The notes below the pieces were generated by a model. That model worked only from the letters and a program-made list of their open reading frames with translations, did not search any database and was not told where the DNA came from. A stretch of DNA of 64,000 nt from Pseudomonas fluorescens (GTDB taxonomy: Bacteria > Pseudomonadota > Gammaproteobacteria > Pseudomonadales > Pseudomonadaceae): NCBI RefSeq assembly GCF_018614655.1, contig NZ_JAGGOG010000001.1, forward strand, positions 1 to 64,000. Reading direction: 5' to 3'. Positions 61,498 to 64,000 of the stretch are shown one piece after another (the stretch's first letter is position 1; each line of letters starts with the position of its first letter). Both the position numbers and the translations under genes were made by a program.

Positions 61498-61793
61498 GCG
61501 CACTACAGAAAATGTCCGTCGGTAACGTACATGCCGCCAAGTATCACACTCCAGCGCCTGAGCCAGAGGAGCAGCCACCGCACAGCAGACACATACAGGA
61601 GTAGTTGCAACCGGAAGTCGCACCTCTGGAAAAGCCAATGATCATTTGGCGTAGCTTGATGCTTGAGCAGTAACGGAAAATGGTTGAGGCCACTCCTCAA
61701 TCGCAATAATGCTTACATCGCCACACGCTCGTAGCGAGTGGCAAGTTTGCATCAAAAGCGGATATAGACTGAACGTCCGCTAATAGAATATTG

Positions 61794-61826
61794 GCCGCCG
61801 AGGAGACGTTGCATCCCCTCGGCGGC
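61794..61826. terminator. Strong hairpin between the convergent oxidoreductase and NRAMP-like genes
   Basis: GCCGCCGAGG (61794-61803) and CCTCGGCGGC (61817-61826) form a perfect 10-bp stem with a 13-base loop, 7 bases past the NRAMP-like stop. Read on the reverse strand it is followed by CAATATTCTATT, a moderately T-rich tail. The remaining part of 61498-61793 holds no supported gene. Confidence 0.65.
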
Positions 61827-61832
61827 TCGGTG

Positions 61833-63134
61833 TCAGGTAAACAGATCGACGCCCAATTGGAAGGCAACCCACAGCGCGAGGCCTGTGGCAAAGAGCAGCG
61901 CGATGTTTTCAAACAGGTTGTTGCGATATTTCTTGTCCAGCAGCGACTTCTGGTTGGACATGATCAGCAGGCCCAGGGAAATGACCGGCAAGCCAATGAT
62001 GTTCAACGCGCTGACACCAATGGTCAGCGTCACGAAATCCGGCATACCTGGCAGCGACCAGATCAACGGCGTCACGAGGATGAACAACATGAACCATTTG
62101 TGCATCGGATCATGATGAAACTCTTTGCCGTACTTTTCGCGACGTTCAGGACGAACGTGCTGGAAGGCATCAGTAATCAGCATCGGGAACGCGGTGGTCT
62201 TGCCTGAAATGCTGGCAAACAGTGTCGCGAACACGCCGATGAAGAACACATACCACCCAATTGGGCCGAAGAAAATTTCCAGCGCCTTGCCCAGGTCGCC
62301 CAAGGTCTTCACTTCGATGCCGTTGGGTCGCAGGATTTCTGCGCCAACGATCCAGATGGCCAGGTTGATGACGATCCCGACGAACACTGCAAACAGCAAA
62401 TCGTTACGTTGAACACGCTTGTGCTGCGGCCCTACCCAACCCTTTTGGCGCATGACATACGGATGCACGAAGTTGGCGATGGAGCCTGCAACCGCGCCGA
62501 TAACCGAGACCGCCACCAGCAGCGCGCCATGCACGCCTTCATCCGGCGGGATGCTGAAGCCTATGGTGCCTTTGACGATACCGACGACATCGGGACCGGA
62601 CATCACGGCCAACGCAATGAAGGCCAGAGTCATGATCGCCAGTAGCACCTTCATCACGCCTTCGATCATCGAATAAATATTACGACCCACCAGCATCCAC
62701 ACAGCGAGTACCACCGCCAGTGAACACAGCAGCGGCTGGTCGATTTTCAGCAGCATCGCCAGCGACTCACCCGCCCCCTTGATCATGTAGGCATTCATCA
62801 AGTGCCCCATCAGCAGGGCGTAGACGAGCATGAACCAGGCGAAAAAGGGGTTCAACTGCGCATAGCCTTGCAGGATGGTCATGCCCTGGTTATTGCACAA
62901 CTGGAAGCGAGCGATGATGTTTACGATCAGGTATCTCAAGAGCAGAGAAACCGCCAGCACCCACATCATCGCGTAACCGTAATTGGCACCCGCCACGGAT
63001 GACGTGATCAGGTCACCTGCGCCCAGCCAGGACAGTACGGCGATGATTCCGGGGCCCAGCAGTTTGAGTATTCGTGAAAATCGATTTTGTGCGGGCGCTG
63101 CAGCCTGGCCTTCGACGGAACGAATGCTCGTCAT
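61833..63134 (-). CDS. Divergent NRAMP-family transporter lacking the canonical metal site
   Basis: A 433-residue membrane protein with about 11 helices. It aligns to NRAMP transporters: the first-helix region reads LGPGIIAVLSWLGAGDLITSSVAGANYGYAMMWV. Where metal transporters have Asp-Pro-Gly-Asn, this protein has GAGD, and the sixth-helix Met-Pro-His is replaced in GSIANFVHPYVM. These changes argue against manganese or iron as substrate and towards the uncharacterised branch of NRAMP relatives (YcsG-like) proposed to carry organic solutes. The start ATG at 63134 has GGAGAT. An operator matching the uronate GntR regulator's sites lies 60 bases upstream, suggesting control by a uronate-derived signal. 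Confidence 0.78.
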   Translation of the reverse strand: MTSIRSVEGQAAAPAQNRFSRILKLLGPGIIAVLSWLGAGDLITSSVAGANYGYAMMWVLAVSLLLRYLIVNIIARFQLCNNQGMTILQGYAQLNPFFAWFMLVYALLMGHLMNAYMIKGAGESLAMLLKIDQPLLCSLAVVLAVWMLVGRNIYSMIEGVMKVLLAIMTLAFIALAVMSGPDVVGIVKGTIGFSIPPDEGVHGALLVAVSVIGAVAGSIANFVHPYVMRQKGWVGPQHKRVQRNDLLFAVFVGIVINLAIWIVGAEILRPNGIEVKTLGDLGKALEIFFGPIGWYVFFIGVFATLFASISGKTTAFPMLITDAFQHVRPERREKYGKEFHHDPMHKWFMLFILVTPLIWSLPGMPDFVTLTIGVSALNIIGLPVISLGLLIMSNQKSLLDKKYRNNLFENIALLFATGLALWVAFQLGVDLFT

Positions 63135-63193
63135 AGACGGTATCTCCATTTATTTTTTTTGTGAGAACGAGCATAGTCGAACATGATAGATAC

Positions 63194-63206
63194 GACATCG
63201 TACAAC
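63194..63206. promoter_or_regulatory. Candidate GntR/FCD operator, site 4
   Basis: GACATCGTACAAC; its reverse complement GTTGTACGATGTC matches the consensus GTYRTACGAYRAC except at the third base from its end. The nine bases GTTGTACGA are shared exactly with sites 1 and 3. It lies 60 bases upstream of the NRAMP-like start, about 33 kb from the other sites. Confidence 0.5.
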
Positions 63207-63540
63207 AATACCTAAACGATTTTGTTTGGAAATGTTTCAACGCCGCGAATTAGCGTCGTGCTGCGTGTTGAATGGCATCGAACCGGGACAAGGTCATGTA
63301 AATACTGCTCCTAAGCCATGAGGTGTCTGTCCGACGTGAGAAAAACAGCGATTGATATTCCCCAAGCACAGTCATAGGATGACCTACCACACCCATAAAA
63401 ATAAAGGATCTCCTGTGAGAAAACCCCTTCTCCTGGCCGAAACACTCGTTCACGACCTCGAAGTATGGATTGGAAGGATCACACCAGCCCCGCCCCGCCC
63501 AGCCTGGCAAATAGCTCAAAGCCCATCGGTTTCATTTTGA
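63207..63540. other. Intergenic stretch without a supported gene
   Basis: About 334 bp between the NRAMP-like promoter and the stop of the GGDEF gene. Short open frames exist on both strands, but none has a convincing ribosome binding site or a recognisable family. No terminator is evident for the GGDEF gene. Confidence 0.5.
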
Positions 63541-64000
63541 TCAGCGGCTTGAGGCAGCAAAATCGGAGTGTTGTACAAACGCATTGCGGCCCGCAGCTTT
63601 CGCCCTGTATAGCGCCTGATCGGCAGCCTCGATCAAAGCCAGTATCGGCTCCAGCTGCGACCCAGTTGCCGTAGCAATACCGATGCTCACACTCACCCGT
63701 ACGAGCGGACTGCTCGGATGTGCAATGTTTGCCTGTTGTAGACGGTCGAGAATCAGTTGCGCCACGACCGCTGCCCCTTCGATGTCGGTCGCGGGCATGA
63801 TGATTGCCATTTCCTCTCCACCATAGCGGGCTACCAGATCCGACGGACGTCGCACGCATGTCTCCAATAGTTTGCTGACCGTTTGCAAGCAGGCGTCACC
63901 GGCCGTGTGGCCGAGGGCATCATTGAACCGTTTGAAGTAGTCAATATCGATCATTAGCAGTGCCAGGGAAGAACCATCGCGCTGTGCCCGGCGCGCTTCC
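63541..64000 (-). CDS. GGDEF-domain diguanylate cyclase, C-terminal part (runs off the window)
   Basis: At least 153 residues of a GGDEF domain; the N-terminus lies beyond 64000. The frame is open to the window edge (EARRAQRDGSSLALLMIDIDYFKRFND). The active-site motif is RYGGEEM, a GGEEF variant that is active in known cyclases, and the inhibitory I-site R-x-x-D is present as RPSD five residues before it. ASIGIA-type strand VRVSVSIGIATATG and DQALYRAKAAGRNAF complete the domain. It makes cyclic di-GMP. The sensor or membrane domain cannot be seen. Confidence 0.9.
   Translation of the reverse strand, partial: EARRAQRDGSSLALLMIDIDYFKRFNDALGHTAGDACLQTVSKLLETCVRRPSDLVARYGGEEMAIIMPATDIEGAAVVAQLILDRLQQANIAHPSSPLVRVSVSIGIATATGSQLEPILALIEAADQALYRAKAAGRNAFVQHSDFAASSR

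Overview
The window looks like a chromosome segment of a Pseudomonas of the fluorescens type. The reasons are high G+C coding sequence, the REP-type palindrome built on GTAGGAGCGAGC at 4467-4492, the repeat family at the left edge, and gene families typical of plant- or soil-associated pseudomonads. There are no rRNA or tRNA genes, no CRISPR array and no intact mobile element. The genome-assignment is an inference from content, not from a search.

Layout. 1-4436: repeats, an amino-acid-type ABC uptake pair without its ATPase, a frameshifted flavin monooxygenase, and a PhzF-like isomerase. 4620-6746: a TonB-dependent siderophore receptor. 6846-13501: D-xylose uptake and isomerisation (xylR, xylA, xylFGH). 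13636-16347: a reverse-strand set of three exported proteins (alpha/beta hydrolase, cytochrome P460-like, epoxide hydrolase-like). 16650-29807: a pectin/galacturonate unit with a secreted GH28 polygalacturonase, a tautomerase, a dipeptide-type ABC transporter with two binding proteins, an enolase-superfamily enzyme, a KdgM-type porin, uronate dehydrogenase and a GntR/FCD regulator. Four copies of a 13-bp near-palindrome (consensus GTYRTACGAYRAC) sit in front of this unit's transcripts, and one sits 34 kb away in front of an NRAMP-like transporter.

29997-40794: a DUF2867 gene and then a complete vibrioferrin-type siderophore locus behind a Fur box: an SbnG-like citrate synthase candidate, a TonB receptor and pvsABCDE (ATP-grasp, IucA/IucC, MFS, IucA/IucC, PLP decarboxylase), the five pvs genes overlapping or touching. 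40915-43340: a periplasmic DUF4432 sugar-mutarotase-like protein and a double-hotdog protein. 43341-46929: a more A+T-rich, apparently foreign stretch with a membrane protein carrying a papain-like domain, an MFS transporter, and remnants of a transposase and a response regulator.

46930-58401: the most unusual part of the window. An AraC regulator is followed by ten same-strand, tightly packed genes: thioester/aldehyde reductase, class III aminotransferase, SRPBCC protein, acyl-CoA dehydrogenase-like protein, SDR, fatty acid desaturase, DUF3050 (haem-oxygenase-like fold) protein, and a full HlyD-EmrB-TolC exporter. It has no PKS, NRPS, carrier protein or ligase, so it probably modifies a fatty acyl thioester from primary metabolism, reduces and aminates it, and exports the product. 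I do not recognise it as a characterised cluster.

58697-64000: a TetR regulator beside a remnant of an Old Yellow Enzyme gene, an SDR, a quinone-oxidoreductase-like enzyme, a divergent NRAMP-family transporter lacking the canonical metal-binding motif, and the C-terminal part of a GGDEF diguanylate cyclase running off the right edge.
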